From: Hyaloperonospora brassicae
Taxonomy: Eukaryota > Oomycota > Peronosporomycetes > Peronosporales > Peronosporaceae
Assembly: GCA_947650285.1 (NCBI GenBank)
Contig: CANTFL010001055.1
Location: 1 to 64,000 of the forward strand
Reading direction: 5' to 3'
DNA: 64,000 nt
How positions within the stretch are numbered: position 1 is the stretch's first letter; each line of letters opens with the position of its first letter. Below, piece by piece: positions 43,709 through 56,232 of this stretch. The translations under genes were made by a program, and so were the position numbers. The notes under the pieces were generated by a model. That model was not told the DNA's origin. It did not search any database and worked only from the letters and a program-made list of their open reading frames with translations.

Positions 43709-44097
43709 TGTAACGGGTCAGCCCGTTACATGAAATTGTCACTTTAAGGAAAGTGACAATAAAGAATATAAGATGGATATTCTTTAAACAATATCAATAA
43801 AGTGGTGATATTGAAGGGTCGACCAAAGGGTCTGTTCATTGGTTGATATCGTGATGATATCAACCCACCAATCGCCGCAAGACGCGCGCAATGAGTGGTG
43901 ACGAGACGTCACCATACATGCAGTTATATTAGTATAATTGAATTAAGTCAAACGAAGAGACAGTAGTTTAAAGACTTAATTTATTAATATAACAGTTCTA
44001 CTTTTACCCTACCTACGCTTCCTCGCTTGCCACATGTACGTCTGTCGGGGCACCCAAAACCCTTGCGTTAAGTTACGCAAGGGTGTGCCCCGTTACA
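43709..44097 (+). repeat. Element B 5' LTR
   Basis: 389 bp, TGTAACGGGT...CCCCGTTACA; close match to the A LTRs. Confidence 0.94.
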
Positions 44098-44099
44098 CC

Positions 44100-44117
44100 T
44101 GGTAGCACTTTGCAGTC
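44100..44117 (+). other. Element B primer-binding site
   Basis: TGGTAGCACTTTGCAGTC, one base different from element A, two bases after the LTR. Confidence 0.7.
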
Positions 44118-44141
44118 CTTCCAAGGACCACATCATCCAAC

Positions 44142-45296
44142 ATGAACATGTTGGATGAAGAAGGCACCTTTCACGCCACGCGTGAAGGGTTTACCCATTT
44201 GAGTCACATCGAATGGGGTGCGGTAGAACGAATGAGTTCTACCGTAGGCGAACTCGTCGTTAGCGCCATGTTGGAGTCTCCAGACAGAGATCAACAACAT
44301 GCCGCTATTGCCAAGTTCATTCACAATGAACTTGCTCTGGAGAGGAAGAAAGTAGCCTTGCTTCACCAGCAAGGCTGTCAACAGGCTGAGCAGTTGAGAG
44401 AACTCGGTGCTCAACAGACGGAGCTGTTGAGACAGCAGCAATTCCATGCTGCTGTGGGCGGGACGGCGCATGCGCGTCGTCCCGAAGTCATGAAAGTTGA
44501 CGTCTCCAAGTACAGTGGAGTCTTGGAGGACTCCCTGTTACTATGGTTTGTCGAACTCGACAGAGCCCTAAGGGCTCGTGGCGTCGAAGGTGAGCAAATG
44601 AAACTAACATTTGCTCAGACCCACTTGGCAGGGCGTGCCAAAACTTGGTCCCTGGGACTCGAGAGTAGCGACCCAAACGTGTTTAGGTCGCTAAATGACT
44701 TCAAGTCCCGGCTCAGACAGACGTTTGAGCCGCCACGGGCAGAGTTCAGGGCTCGTTCAGAGCTCCTGAAACTCAAGCAGGGTAAGCGTGATGTGCACGC
44801 TTACGCACAACATATACGACTCCTAGCGAGTAGTATAACTGCTAACCCAGTTCATGAACACACGTTGATTACGGTGTTCATGCAAGGGCTCGCAGAAAGG
44901 CCCGTCAGGAGCCACCTGTTCCGCCTTGATCTGAATACTTTTGAAGAAGCGATATCAGCCGCGGAAAAGGAAGACTTTAGCATGAGACAGGCTCATGCTA
45001 GCTCAAACTCTTACCGTCCACCGAGACGACAAGAGATCGGAGGTCCAGAACCAATGGACCTCTGTTATGTTGAGAGCGAGAGACCTCGCTCTTCAAACAA
45101 CAAGCGGTTGCAGAGGTGCAATCGCTGTCAGAAGTTAGGGCACTACGCATACGAGTGTAGTGCTCCACGCCCAGTACCAAACAGTACTGAGCGAAATGGA
45201 CGACCATTCGCCAGAAAGGGCAATGGGCGTGGGTCCAGCGCTGTTGCGAAGCCGCAACAGCGAGACGGACCATCAAAAAATGGTCGGGGTCAGTAG
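44142..45296 (+). CDS. Element B gag (intact)
   Basis: 384 codons from ATG 44142. The N-terminal 60 residues are acidic and helical. A Gln-rich coiled segment (about 80-105) precedes the retrotransposon gag/capsid domain (about 120-270; GRAKTWSLGLES, FKSRLRQTFEPPR, YAQHIRLLASSI). A CCHC zinc knuckle, RCNRCQKLGHYAYECS, lies at about 325-340, with a basic Arg/Gly/Gln tail. Forms particles and binds element RNA. The ATG lies in an 11-bp hairpin (44134-44157). The last codons contain the frameshift heptamer. It is the only complete gag among the elements here and could in principle supply particles to gag-defective copies such as A. Confidence 0.93.
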   Translation: MNMLDEEGTFHATREGFTHLSHIEWGAVERMSSTVGELVVSAMLESPDRDQQHAAIAKFIHNELALERKKVALLHQQGCQQAEQLRELGAQQTELLRQQQFHAAVGGTAHARRPEVMKVDVSKYSGVLEDSLLLWFVELDRALRARGVEGEQMKLTFAQTHLAGRAKTWSLGLESSDPNVFRSLNDFKSRLRQTFEPPRAEFRARSELLKLKQGKRDVHAYAQHIRLLASSITANPVHEHTLITVFMQGLAERPVRSHLFRLDLNTFEEAISAAEKEDFSMRQAHASSNSYRPPRRQEIGGPEPMDLCYVESERPRSSNNKRLQRCNRCQKLGHYAYECSAPRPVPNSTERNGRPFARKGNGRGSSAVAKPQQRDGPSKNGRGQ

Positions 45297-45314
45297 GGGC
45301 GAAGCGCCCTACTG
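45275..45314 (+). promoter_or_regulatory. Candidate -1 ribosomal frameshift signal at the gag/pro junction (B)
   Basis: A AAA AAT at 45275-45281, nine-base spacer, stem-loop 45291-45314 with the same arms as A and loop AAG in place of GAG. The change falls in the loop, so the stem is preserved. Confidence 0.7.
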
Positions 45315-45910
45315 ATCTAGCAACCTCAAGAGAATTTGCAAATCACTTGACGAAAGTTGCTTCAGATACACGATCATTGTGTGTCTCTGCACCTGGTGAT
45401 GACGTTTCGCTCATCACCTTGAAGTTGGAAGCGACAAATGATTTGTCGCTTCGTGCCCTAGTAGACTGTGGGGCGTCGAACAACTTTGTTCGTCGCCAGT
45501 CACTAGAGGGTCGTAGGCTCAAGTTCGTTGAGCGCGACATTCCCCTCACAAGGATGACGGTGCGCCTTGCAACAGGCGCATCGATAACCGTTGAGAAATG
45601 TGTAGTAGGAATCCACTACACGTTAGAGCGAGGACAATACGATGATGAATTCATCGTACTGAATCTGGATGACAAATTTGATGTCATCCTGGGATTACCT
45701 TGGCTCAGAAAGTACGAGCCAAGAGTGAGCTGGCAGCATCGATTTGTGAAGATGCCGGCCGCTTGTTCATTAGATGGCTATCTGATAAACGTCATGGAGC
45801 GTCCACAAGCGTGTGGATTTACTGTGAGTAAGTGCGATGGCCTCACTTGCGGTACGGTCGTTAGCACGACTGCACAAGATCACAGTGTAGTTGATCACTA
45901 CACTGTATAG
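45298..45910 (+). CDS. Element B protease region
   Basis: Open in the -1 frame from the end of gag to TAG 45908-45910. Same domain as in A: LVDCGASNNFVRR, VRLATGASITVEK, FDVILGLPWLRKYEP. Cys again replaces Ser/Thr in the active-site triad. Entry is presumably by frameshifting, so the exact upstream limit is not a start codon. Confidence 0.78.
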
Positions 45911-48900
45911 CAAGCTCCCGGCGGCTGTACAGAAGTACAGGCGGCGACGAAGGTCCACCACTCGGAGAAGTCGAGTGGAACGGGACATGGATACATGCCT
46001 AGCGGGCAGCATCTTAGACAAAATAAACCTGTTGCCTTCAAAGGGCAACATGGACATCCTAGGTCGACTGTAGAGTCGACCGTAGAGGATCGGTACCTGA
46101 CTGTGGTTGCACAGCCACAGTCAGAAGACGTCGAGGGAATAAGTCCTCACTTACTTGAGGAAGGAATTCCTCAATAGTCACTTGCTGAAGGATCAGGCCC
46201 TCAGCAACCTGTAGAAGCAAGTTCCCAAGAAGAAACCGAGACGTTGAACGTCTTGGTCAATGACGGATCAAGTGTAGGCGCTTATACGCTTGATCCGATT
46301 GTGTCTCCGAAGTTAACTTCGGAGATAGCTCAGTTGCCAACGCTAGAACCGAAACGGTTCTTGCGTGATCTGAGTAGTGGCAAAGTCAAGCAGATCTGCA
46401 TACTCGTCACAGAGGATGAGTATGTGGCCAATATTCGGTCAGCCACAGTATTTGCTGAGAACGAACGGGTTCTCAGCAGCTCATCGATGGAAAAAAGTGT
46501 CCTCGATGAGAAGAATCGGATTGAGCGATACACGTCTCGATCCTGGGAGTCACTTCAGGCAAATCTTTTGTATAAGGATTTGATCGAATTCAAGGATGTG
46601 CTCCCTGAATCCTTACCGCGCGAGTTGCCTAAGGACAAAGGCACTCGACACGAGATCGATCCCAAACCGGGCTCGAAGTACTGTGTCATGAAGCAGTGGC
46701 CACTGCCTCTTGAACAAGTACTAGCGATCGACAAGTTCTTTGCCGATCGCTTAGCAGAGAGCCATGTGAGGGAATCAACATCCCCTCACAGCTCTCCGAC
46801 CTTCTGTGTGCGAAAGGCCACAGGAGGGTGGCGGATAGTGCACGCATTCAACAAATTGAATGCTGCAACGGTACCGGCTCAGACGCCGATACCGAGGAAG
46901 GACGTAATCATAGATGGTATGTCAAAGAGTACCATCTTTTCGTCCATGGATCTGATCGATGGATTCTATCAGATCCTGATGCGTGAACGGGACGTCCCGT
47001 TCACGGCAGTGAGTACCCCCAGCGGGATTCTGTGGGAGTGGCTAGTGATGCCACAGGGGCTGAGTAAAGCCCCTGCAACATTCAACAGATGTGTAACAAA
47101 TCTGTTGAGACCGGTGCGAGACTTCGCACCGAGTTACTTCGACGATGTGTTCGTCCATAGCCGGGCTATGGACGGAAAGACGGACGTTGAAGTTCACAGA
47201 ACTCACGTTTGTCAGGTGCTTCAACTTATGCGCAAGTATAAGTTGTACGCCAACCTCAAGAAGTGTATGTTCGCGGCTAGCGAAATATAACTTCTTGGGT
47301 GCATCGTGGGTAAACACGGCGTACGCTCTGATCCCGAAAAGATCAAGGCGATCACCGACTGGCCAGTGCCAGTCGATGTCAAGGGACTAATAAAGTTCCT
47401 TGGTCTTGCGGCGTACTTGCACAAGTACTCGCGCAACTACGCCGAGATGACTGTTAATCTTTCTTGATTGCTCAAGAAAAATGTCAAATGGTCATGGAAC
47501 GCTAAGTGTCAGCGTTCCTTTGAAGGTATCAAGCAAAGCTTGATGCAATCGCCGATCTTGGCGATTGCAGATCAGGACAGACCATTTCATGTGGTCTGTG
47601 ACGCCAGCGATTTCGCAATCGGCTGTGCGTTAATGCAGTTCGATGCAGATGGCGCAGAGAGCGTCATCTGTTATCAGTCGCGTCATCTGCAAGCAGCTGA
47701 GCGTACTTACCCAGTGCATGACAAGGAACTCCTTGCCATGAAATACGCACTGGCTAAGTTTCGCGTCTATCTCTTGGGAGATAGACCGTTTGTTGTCGAC
47801 ACGGACCATGCGTCATTACGCACGGCCGTAAACAGCCCACACCTCTCGCAAAGAATGGCGAGGTGGCTGTCTTTCTTCGCGGAGTATAACTTCTCCGTGG
47901 AGTATAAACCGGGACGACTCAATGTCGTCGCGGATGCTCTTTCGCGCCGGCCCGATTTCGAGCCGGACGCGCAATCCAACAGTGAGGACAAGCCCACTGT
48001 TGCGACACTGTCAGTCAGTGTCCCGTCGTCAAGTTTACTTGACGACGTACGAAAGGCATACGCGGAAGATAAGGATCTTCTGCGATTGATGGATCATCTG
48101 GTGAATCCATCCAGTAAATCCATGAGGGATTTACCGGCTTTGTTCTGATCCTCATCGGATCGGTATAGTACACGCAACGGATTGCTGTACTATACAGCTG
48201 TCGCCGACGACACGCCTCGTGTCGTCGTACCCGCTCATCATGATTTGCGATTGCGCATCATGTATGAGTGTCACGATGCCCCAACAAGCGGCCATCGTGG
48301 TAGAGAAAAGACTTACCTCACGGTAAGTCGTGACTTTTACTGGCCCCGCCAGTATCAGTTTGTTCGCAAGTACATCCGTGCTTGCGAAGTATGTCAACGG
48401 GTGAAGCCTAGTCCTTCATCCCGTGCGCCATTGCAGCCTCTGCCTGTTCCGACAGAGTGCTGGCAGTCCGTTTCAATGGACTTCGTCTTCGGGTTTCCCG
48501 AAGACGCTCACAAGAATAATGGTATTCTTGTGTTTGTTAGCCAATTCAGCAAGATGGTCCATCTTGCTGCTGTCCCTGAGTCGATCAAGGCTCAAGGTTG
48601 TGCTCGTGTCTTTCTCGACACGGTCTTTAGACTCCACAAGATACCCCGTGAACCTATATCCGACCGTGACCCTCGGTTCACGGCGGCATTTTGGCAAACC
48701 GTGTTCCGTACTTTCGGAACACGATTGAAGATGTCCACTTCTGACCATCCAGAATCAGATGGTCAGACGGAACGTGCGAACCGTGTCCTCGAAGAGATCC
48801 TTCGAGGATATGTCCACTCATTTCCGAGTTGGAGCGAATTCCTACCCATGGTGGAATTCGCCATCAATAATTCGGTGCATGCTTCCACACAGCACACACC

Positions 48901-50121
48901 GTTCTACGTGAATGGCCTGCGCCATCCACGAGTGCCCACCCTTCTAGAGTGTGACTCTTGGATAAGGGGGGAGGGACTCGCTCGAGCAAAAACAGTTTTG
49001 GCTCTTTCTCATCACGTGGCGACGTTAACGTCGTCACGTATGATGCCGATGTCGATCAAGTCGACATCGATGAAGAAGATCATCTCAATAATAGCGAAGA
49101 CGCTATTATTGATTCGGATGATGATGAAGATGCTGGTATATTCAGCATCGCCAACGATTATGTCAGCGCGGAATCAGACAACCTCGCTGAAGAAGAGAGC
49201 AATCTCTTAGCAGTGCGCACGAAGCGCACTGCCAGACAAAACAAAGAGTCAGCAGAGAACTTCCTGCTGACTCGAGAAGCGGTAGTCCGTTTCGTTCAGG
49301 AATCCATCGCAAATGCGGTGGACCGTCAGAAACGGAACGCAGACAAGAATGGAAAAGCAAATGTTCTTTCATTTAAGGTTAATGACCTAGTTCTACTGTC
49401 TACGGTAAACTTACCTGGACATGCAGTCACTAGTGTCGGCAGTAGTAAACTACTGCCGAAATACATTGGGCCATTTCGAGTGTTGCATCGCAAGGGTAAT
49501 GTATACACACTCGAATTGCCACGTAGGATGCGCACGCATCCTACGTTTTACGTTGGGAGGCTTAGGTCGTACAGTCAGTACGAGCCTTCTTCTTCCGATG
49601 AAGATAGCCCCCACGTTCAAGAACATCCATCAAGTTCTTGCGTTCGCGCTCCAGATGATCCGTCTGGTCGCGCAGATACGATACCTCGGAACTTAACCGA
49701 GATATCTCCCCGCGAGCTGTCGCCAGCTCGCCGAATAGGGAGCGGACATCCCGCTCGACCTGAATCTGCGCTGTGGCATAATCGGCGCGATCCCTCGCCC
49801 GATCAGCCTCGTGACCCTTGCGGTTCTTCCGCACGGTATCGGTCAAAGCGTAGCGTCGGTCACGCTCGTGCTTCAAGTCACCGCGCAATTCATCGATTGC
49901 GCGATCCATCTCGTAAGGGTCGAGATGGTGAACCGAATCATCTGGAGGAGGTCTTTCCTCATCCACCACATCCTTTGATGGATGCTCACGGTGATCAACG
50001 CTTTCTAGTGGAGAGTATCTTGTATCACCGTGATGATTCAGGATCAAGGAAGAGCTACCTAGTCCAGTGGCGGGGGTGTCCACCCTCTTGGAACATCTGG
50101 AGCCCCGCTCTCAGCTGTTGA
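45911..50121 (+). pseudogene. Element B RT-RNase H-integrase-chromodomain, multiply broken
   Basis: Aligns along its length with element A. Nonsense codons occur at 46175-46177 (TAG), near 47288 (TAA), near 47464 (TGA) and near 48146 (TGA). A G-run at about 48966 is one base shorter than in A, shifting the frame before the integrase C-terminal domain. All catalytic motifs remain readable (YFDDVFVHS, VCDASDF, SMDFVFGFP, SDRDPRF, DGQTERAN). A one-base deletion near 50100 truncates the chromodomain (PPSWNIWSP instead of PPSWNSWEP). Confidence 0.92.
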
Positions 50122-51168
50122 TGGATGTTGAAGGTCTCGTCCACCAGTATGACGAGACCCATCCGATGAGTCCTGTGGCCCATCGGTAAACACGCGCCCT
50201 AGGCGCTTGTAGATGGATTTCAAATTTGCGATCGCGTCACACATCTCCTCCGAGAGATGTGCCCTTCCCCAGGGCGAATTTAGGGAGTACACATCCCTAT
50301 GTGCACGCTGCGAGTTGTCAACACAACTCGCACAAGGGTCTCCCCATGTGAGGCAAGGAATGCCTGCCTCACTCGATAAACAATGCAACCGGTACCTAGC
50401 ACCGGTTGGCGTTCGCCGTTCGAACCTGAGGCGTGTCGCCTCAAGTTTTTTGAGCCACCCTTCTCGTCCAAAATTCTTTACGTTTTGGACGAACGCGTTC
50501 CACGCAGCCAAAAGCGAGCCTTTGTCACGCTTTTGGTTGCTGTTGTACCATCGATGTTTAAGGAAGACATCGAGATAAAAGTCTTCCTCAGCGCGAAAGT
50601 TCTTCGCGCTGGAACTCAAGCCGTGAAGCTCGGTTGCATCGAATAAGGGTATTCGATGGTGTTGGCCTGTCTCGTGAGACAGGCTACTGATGAGCCGTTC
50701 GGGCAAACGCCACGGCTTCAACTCATCACGCTTCACAGTGGTACCCTTGTGGGTACCACGGCTCCCAGATTGACGACGGCTCGCGCCATCGTCATCACGC
50801 TCGTGCGAAGACGCACGAGCCGGCGGTGGTGAGGAAAAGAATTCCTCACCACCCTGATCATCGTCATCACTGCCGAACAGACTGTGATGCGAATCACGAG
50901 TCCGTTCGTTCGGCAGTGGTCTTGGCGAATACTGAGGCGTCGCCGGTGAGCGAGACGCCTCTGGAGCATTGCCCGAGTCAGACACGTCTGACTCGCCAGA
51001 GTAGATGACCTCCACATCAGGGTCATCGTGCGCACGCGGTGTGATACCGCGTGCACCTGCAGCACCTGTTGCTGCAGGCGAAGAAGGGGCGGCAGACGAC
51101 GAAGCGTCTGCCGCAGAGGCTTGCACAGCACCAGGCTGTGTGGGTCTTGAGTCACCTCGCATAGACAT
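49562..51168 (-). pseudogene. Element B antisense ORF, one frameshift
   Basis: ATG at 51168; open for 369 codons to 50059, with the coiled-coil remainder continuing in another frame from about 50083 to 49562. The break is the same one-base deletion near 50100 that truncates the sense chromodomain. It reads through the site where A has its TAA, so neither copy shares the other's lesion. The protein is about 97% identical to A over the first 316 residues, with the same acidic N-terminus, C-X8-C-X6-C-X2-C module and coiled coil. The Inr-like TCACTTT is at 51198-51192. Confidence 0.7.
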
Positions 51169-51287
51169 GTTAACGATGCGAGGTCAAGCGGAAAGTGAAT
51201 GGAACGGACCCAACAAGTGCTACCTGTTTCAATGGTGGCCAACGGGTGGCATCCATATATTCGATAGTCACACGGTGACTATCAGTT

Positions 51288-51296
51288 AAGGGGGGG
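51288..51296 (+). other. Element B polypurine tract
   Basis: AAGGGGGGG, three bases before the 3' LTR, identical to element A. Confidence 0.75.
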
Positions 51297-51299
51297 TGA

Positions 51300-51690
51300 T
51301 GTAACGTGGCAGCCCGTTACATGAAATTGTCACTTTAAGGAAAGTGACAATAAAGAATATAAAGATGGATATTCTTTAAACAATATCACCAAAGTGGTGA
51401 TATTGAAGGGTCGACCAAAGAGTCTGTTCATTGGTTGATATCGTGATGATATCAACCCACCAATCGCCGCAAGACGCGCGCAATGAGTGGTGACGAGACG
51501 TCACCATACATCCAGTTATATTAGAATAGTTAAACTAAGTCAAACGAAGAGACAGTAGTTTAAAGACTTAATTATATTAATAGAACAGTTCTACTTTTAC
51601 CCTACCTACGCTTCCTCGCTTGCCACGTGTACGTCTGTCGGGGCACCCAAAACCCTTGCGTTAAGTTACGCAAGGGTGTGCCCCGTTACA
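51300..51690 (+). repeat. Element B 3' LTR
   Basis: 391 bp; starts TGTAACGTGG (one change in the terminal hairpin arm). Followed by the duplicated AGTGG. Confidence 0.94.
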
Positions 51691-51695
51691 AGTGG

Positions 51696-52630
51696 GGGGG
51701 GGAACCGAGAACATGTGCGAATTCCTACTGCGACTGATCGAATATGCACGGACAGCGCAGAACTAGTATGAGAAAGGAGGCGTGTATGCTTTCGACCACG
51801 TCAAATACTTCATGTTAAACTGCGGTAAAGAAGAATTGATGGATCTGATCTATCTGCAATGACCCAATGAATTCAGCGCGTGAAGAAGATAATTAGTCAT
51901 CGATTTCTCGGCGAGAAGCGAAAAAAAACAGCATGTCCGAGTGAATACCGAACACGAGCTGGGTCGTCACAAGAAAGAGACACGGGATAGCCGTGGGAAG
52001 AACAGGGATGATGGATTTCGCCGGAGTGAACTGAGACGTGAGTCAAAGTTCAACGATCGCCAAAGTGGCAGACCTGATCATCGGAATTACTGTCTAATAA
52101 ATCACGGTGTGACCGATTGGGTCGGTCGGGTTGGACAATCAACCGATACTGTGATTAAGGTCGACGCGTCACCCTTGCATCGGCATCTACGGAGTATCTG
52201 CGAGCAGCTCTCGATAAACGCAGAGGGAGCCGCAAAACTTACTGGTGCTATTCGTCGAGCGACGGAAGTGCACAAGAACACCTGTGTGGCTACGATTCGG
52301 CCTCTGACCGGACTGGATAGAATCGGTAGCAGAGGTATTCGAAACCCAGCCGACCGTCACGATCACTCTCGATCCCGCTTACATCTGGTGCCACGGTAGG
52401 ATAGGACTTACGGCCGACGTGAACATATGGATCGACAAGAACGCACAGATTCGTCACGAGAACGTCGCATGTACGGACCGTTATATGCATGCGGTGCCAT
52501 GGGATACGACGATCATATATGCAGACGACGGTACAAGTTATGTAAACATGTGCATGATTTGGTCAATGCGAATTGTTTGCATGATTCGAGAAGCTGGAAA
52601 AGTTTGTCAAGGCTTCGGTGGATAAATTGA
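51696..52630 (+). pseudogene. Element G gag, 3' part with zinc-finger region
   Basis: Resumes after element B. A frame at 51941-52399 is basic and charged. At 52427-52630 a Cys/His cluster reads YACGAMGYDDHICRRRYKLC then KHVHDLVN, resembling the CCHC-type zinc fingers of oomycete Ty3/gypsy gag. Stops and shifts throughout. Confidence 0.55.
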
Positions 52631-53017
52631 CCGTGCCAGAAGTTCTCCACGACATATACTCGTCGGGCCATTTGAACTAGCAGGCTCGCTGACTCTATAT
52701 GGGTCGAATTACAACGGGCTACCGTATTCAGTCGAACCAGCAGTGGAAGCGAACTACGTGCCTGCATTCGTTGGAGATACACAACGGCCCGAAGAAGGGG
52801 GAGGTAAAGAACAAGAGATGGAACGAGATGATTGGAATGTGGGGAAGATCGCAAGGATGTACACAAATCGACGACCGTGTCCAAAGATGAAGGAGACTCA
52901 AGAATCGAAGATACTATTAGAAGAAATTTCGGGATGGTGGTCGTCGAGAAATATCGATCGACGACTAAAAATGAGATCGCTAGTCATGGGCGCTGTCAAT
53001 GATGCACGAACCAAAAA

Positions 53018-53305
53018 ATGTTGGATACAGGCGTCAAAATTCTGATTTTTAGCGACTCATTTGTTAAGAAGCAACGATCACGAAGAATCACGATCAACGA
53101 CAAACAAATTGATGTCCAAGTAATCGGAAAGACAAAGGACTCACCCACATCAAGAACCACAGTGAAGATCAATCTAGGATGGGAAGAAGTTTATGAATTT
53201 GAGGTGTATATTACGCCTTATAATGCAAGGATGGACATCGTCCTCGCAAATAATTCTATGATACCAGCCGGTATCCAAATAGACTTGTTCAACGCGTCAG
53301 CCTAA
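53018..53305 (+). pseudogene. Element G protease
   Basis: Retropepsin-like: MLDTGVKILIFSDSFVKK (D-T-G triad intact), KINLGWEEVYEFEVYI, then MDIVLANNSMIPAGIQIDL where a G-x-D/xFL motif would sit. Unlike A/B it keeps D-T-G. Confidence 0.75.
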
Positions 53306-54659
53306 CTTCCAGACGAAATAGCCATACATCTATTGAGGTCGGCGAGAGAAATCGACGATGTCACATACGGAGATGAAATCGCCGGAGGCCCGGCTAGATG
53401 AGTGGATGTAGAGAGCCGGTTGTATGAATAGTTCCAGCTGCAACGAAAAACCCAGCCAATCAACTCATAATTTATGTATGCGCACACTACTCACACTCGT
53501 GTCGAATATGATGTAAAACAGAAAGAAGACGGCAACGAGGGTACGGCTGACGAACGTCTCATCGAGAAGTGCTACGTGTATAGCGCAATACCCATTCTTG
53601 CTTTGGTTACCACACGAGGTGTTACCGCGGCACGACGGTTACGTTATACTTTATGAGACGAAGTATCACGACTGGCAGGAGCCAGCATGGGAAGATGTGA
53701 TGGACGGACGTCTGGATAAGAAGGAGCAACAACAGTATGCGGAATGATTAAGTGAACAACCTTTTTCGGTCGAGCGGTGACCTTACACACCACCTATAGA
53801 AATATTAAGACGGAATGATCACGTTTGCAATGACAGGAAAAATGAGTATGACTGAGGATTCGACATTCTCATATCGTGCAACGAAGATTGACTTACCCAG
53901 ACCGAGATGGGTAGTGCACACTATACGAAAAACAACACGCTACCGGAAGACAAAACGGCTACCAGGCGAAGATTGGTCAACACTACTTATGGGAGCAAAT
54001 TGCGCTCAGTAACATGCACGGAAGGTGATAGCGATGGTATTGATCAATGCTATTTAGCTTAATTGGACAAGTCGTGCGAGACATACCGTCAAGGTTTATA
54101 CCGGAACGTTTCCCGGTGATCGACTCGACGGATCGCGCGACGGAGGTGATGCGACGACAGGCAGGAACCGGTCACAGTTCGACTTCCTAGATCGCAAATT
54201 CCTTTGTTCGTTAAAGAAAGTCGATGCAATAGGTACAAATGACCGATGGACAATTCCTTCAATTGATACATCATTTTTTTAGCAAATCGCTAGCGACATC
54301 AGCCAGGATACTTATGCTTAAGAACTCGCGTTCTTACCTGATCTCACTAAGTTGGCACCAAACAAACTGGAAAATAAGCACCTAACATACTGGAAAACAC
54401 TATAGAAAAATTGATATACATGGTCTACATAGAAGGTCAACGAGCGCGATTAATTACCCTTGTACAGAAACACAACAAAATCATGATCTTTAGCGTTGAT
54501 GCTCTACCACCTCCAACAAATGAGGTAGAGTGAAATATTGACGTCCGAGGTCATGATACCATTAAGCAACCGGCCAGACGGGCTACGTTTCGCCATACAT
54601 CAAAGCTGTACGAGCTTTTGAAGGATTGTTGAAGACAATACTAAATTTGTTTTCTTGGA

Positions 54660-55400
54660 GTCCATGAGCGTCGATCATAGTGATTGTCCCAAAGAAGAAT
54701 AACCTTGATGTCCTGTAATGCATGGATTATAAACTGGTCAACGACGTTACGGCCAGCTTGGATTACGTAATGCCAGTCGTCGAATATCTGTTGACCTAGC
54801 TCGATAGCTATCAGTGGTTAAGCTCACCCGATGCCAGTACCTTTTGGGCGGTATTGATGATGGAACGAGCGCGTCGCGTGTCAGCGTCTGTATGTGCCCT
54901 GGGGCATTTCGAGTGGTTGCGTATGCCGTTTGGACTTAAGAATGCTCCCATAATCTACCAACAACTCATTGACAACGCGTTGTGGGGATATGTTTAGTCA
55001 AAAGATGGATTGCAAGGCTTTACCACCAATGTTAGAGTTGACGAAGTTAAAACTGCGTGTAAACGTGCAACCGACTTCACAGATATCAACGAGTTTGATA
55101 TTGGTGGATCGGCGCTGATAAATCTTAAAGCCGACTACCGAGCACTCGACGAGTCGGATTCGTTGCAGCGCTTAGTCAATGACCCGGCGAGAAATATGTT
55201 TGTCACAGGCGAACACGATAAATCGACAGTTGTCTTAGTGTCTAGTCGTCGATCTTTTGTGGACGATATCTGCTTTGGAGGTAAAAATTTCGAGGAGTGT
55301 TTAGTGACGCTAAATCGGATGTTGGTACGATTCACGGAGTGTTGAATTAGAATCAGCTTCACGAAGAATATCTTTGTGCAAACTTAAGTAGACTTCCTAT
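54660..55400 (+). pseudogene. Element G reverse transcriptase
   Basis: In one frame with occasional stops: CMDYKLVNDVTASLDYVMP, then ASTFWAVLMMERARRVSA, SVCALGHFEWLRMPFGLKNA and PIIYQQLIDNALWGYV. The catalytic block SFVDDICFGG is at about 55257-55286 in a neighbouring open frame (55010-55345). Confidence 0.85.
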
Positions 55401-55439
55401 CGCACAAAGTGACAGCACAGGACATTACAGCCGACCCGA

Positions 55440-56020
55440 TCAAACTGGTGAAACTGTATGAGCGGCCATTCTCATCGTTAAAATAGAGTTTGCAAGCGTT
55501 TTGCTAAGAGCGATTAGATTGTACAGCCGGTTGATCCAGAACTTCGCTGTGTATGGAGTAGTATTGTAACAACTCGAGGAAGACGATTTCTTGTCAAAAG
55601 GGATCCTGGACGGCGCGCGCACATCCTTCGCTATGATGCCGCAACAAATCGTCTAAAGGTCCAGTTCTGCGTTAAATAAACTCCATAGACGACGTTCATG
55701 TAAGCATTGAGCAAAACGTTGATTCAGATGCAAGATGAAATCTTAGACCGGGTTTGGATTCATGGTCGAGATTTGAAGGAGAGCGAGATTAATAACCATT
55801 CTGCCGAGCGCGAAGTGCTTGCCATGCTCTGATTGATAAATATTACGCATTCAATTTTTGCTGGAATAGACATCCACATCTACAACCAATTCTGTACGAT
55901 AAAATAGCTTTTCACGCTCAAGGAATTATACGGAAGGGCTGAAAGTTTACCTGCAGTACAATCCCCGTAACATCTATAGATCAAGAGAGTAAGCGAGCGA
56001 AAGATGGATTTCGCTCAATT
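55440..56020 (+). pseudogene. Element G RT-connection / first RNase H remnants
   Basis: Scattered blocks such as KLVKLYERPFSSLK, LIQMQDEILDRVW, GRDLKESEINNHSAEREVLA and ELYGRAESL correspond to the RT-associated RNase H of oomycete gypsy elements, but stops are frequent. Confidence 0.65.
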
Positions 56021-56232
56021 GTGCAAGCGTCCATCGCGCTGACTACCGGCCTCGACGAGTCGTTACGTCACATCGCCCTACCTGCCAAATACTCGGCGAG
56101 TGATGACTGGATGCTGAGTTTTTCTATGCGCGTGTGCCTCCGAAATTTGTTGGGTTTGTCCTGTAGTTCGATTGCTCAGCGAAGACTGAGAAGCATGGGA
56201 TTTTCAAAGTTGCTCGTGGATACTGAGGAAAA

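Larger units (their letters stand above)
43709..51690 (+). mobile_element. Element B: full-length Ty3/gypsy chromovirus nested in element G
   Basis: 7982 bp, LTRs of 389 and 391 bp (roughly 96% identical by eye), TSD AGTGG. Same family and gene order as element A, with near-identical proteins. Gag is intact, but pol has at least four nonsense codons plus one-base deletions. LTR divergence suggests it inserted earlier than A. Confidence 0.95.

Noticed and set aside
23478..51690. Elements A and B as one segmental duplication
   Set aside because: Each has its own exact target-site duplication (GGCAC versus AGTGG) and unrelated flanks, so they are independent insertions.
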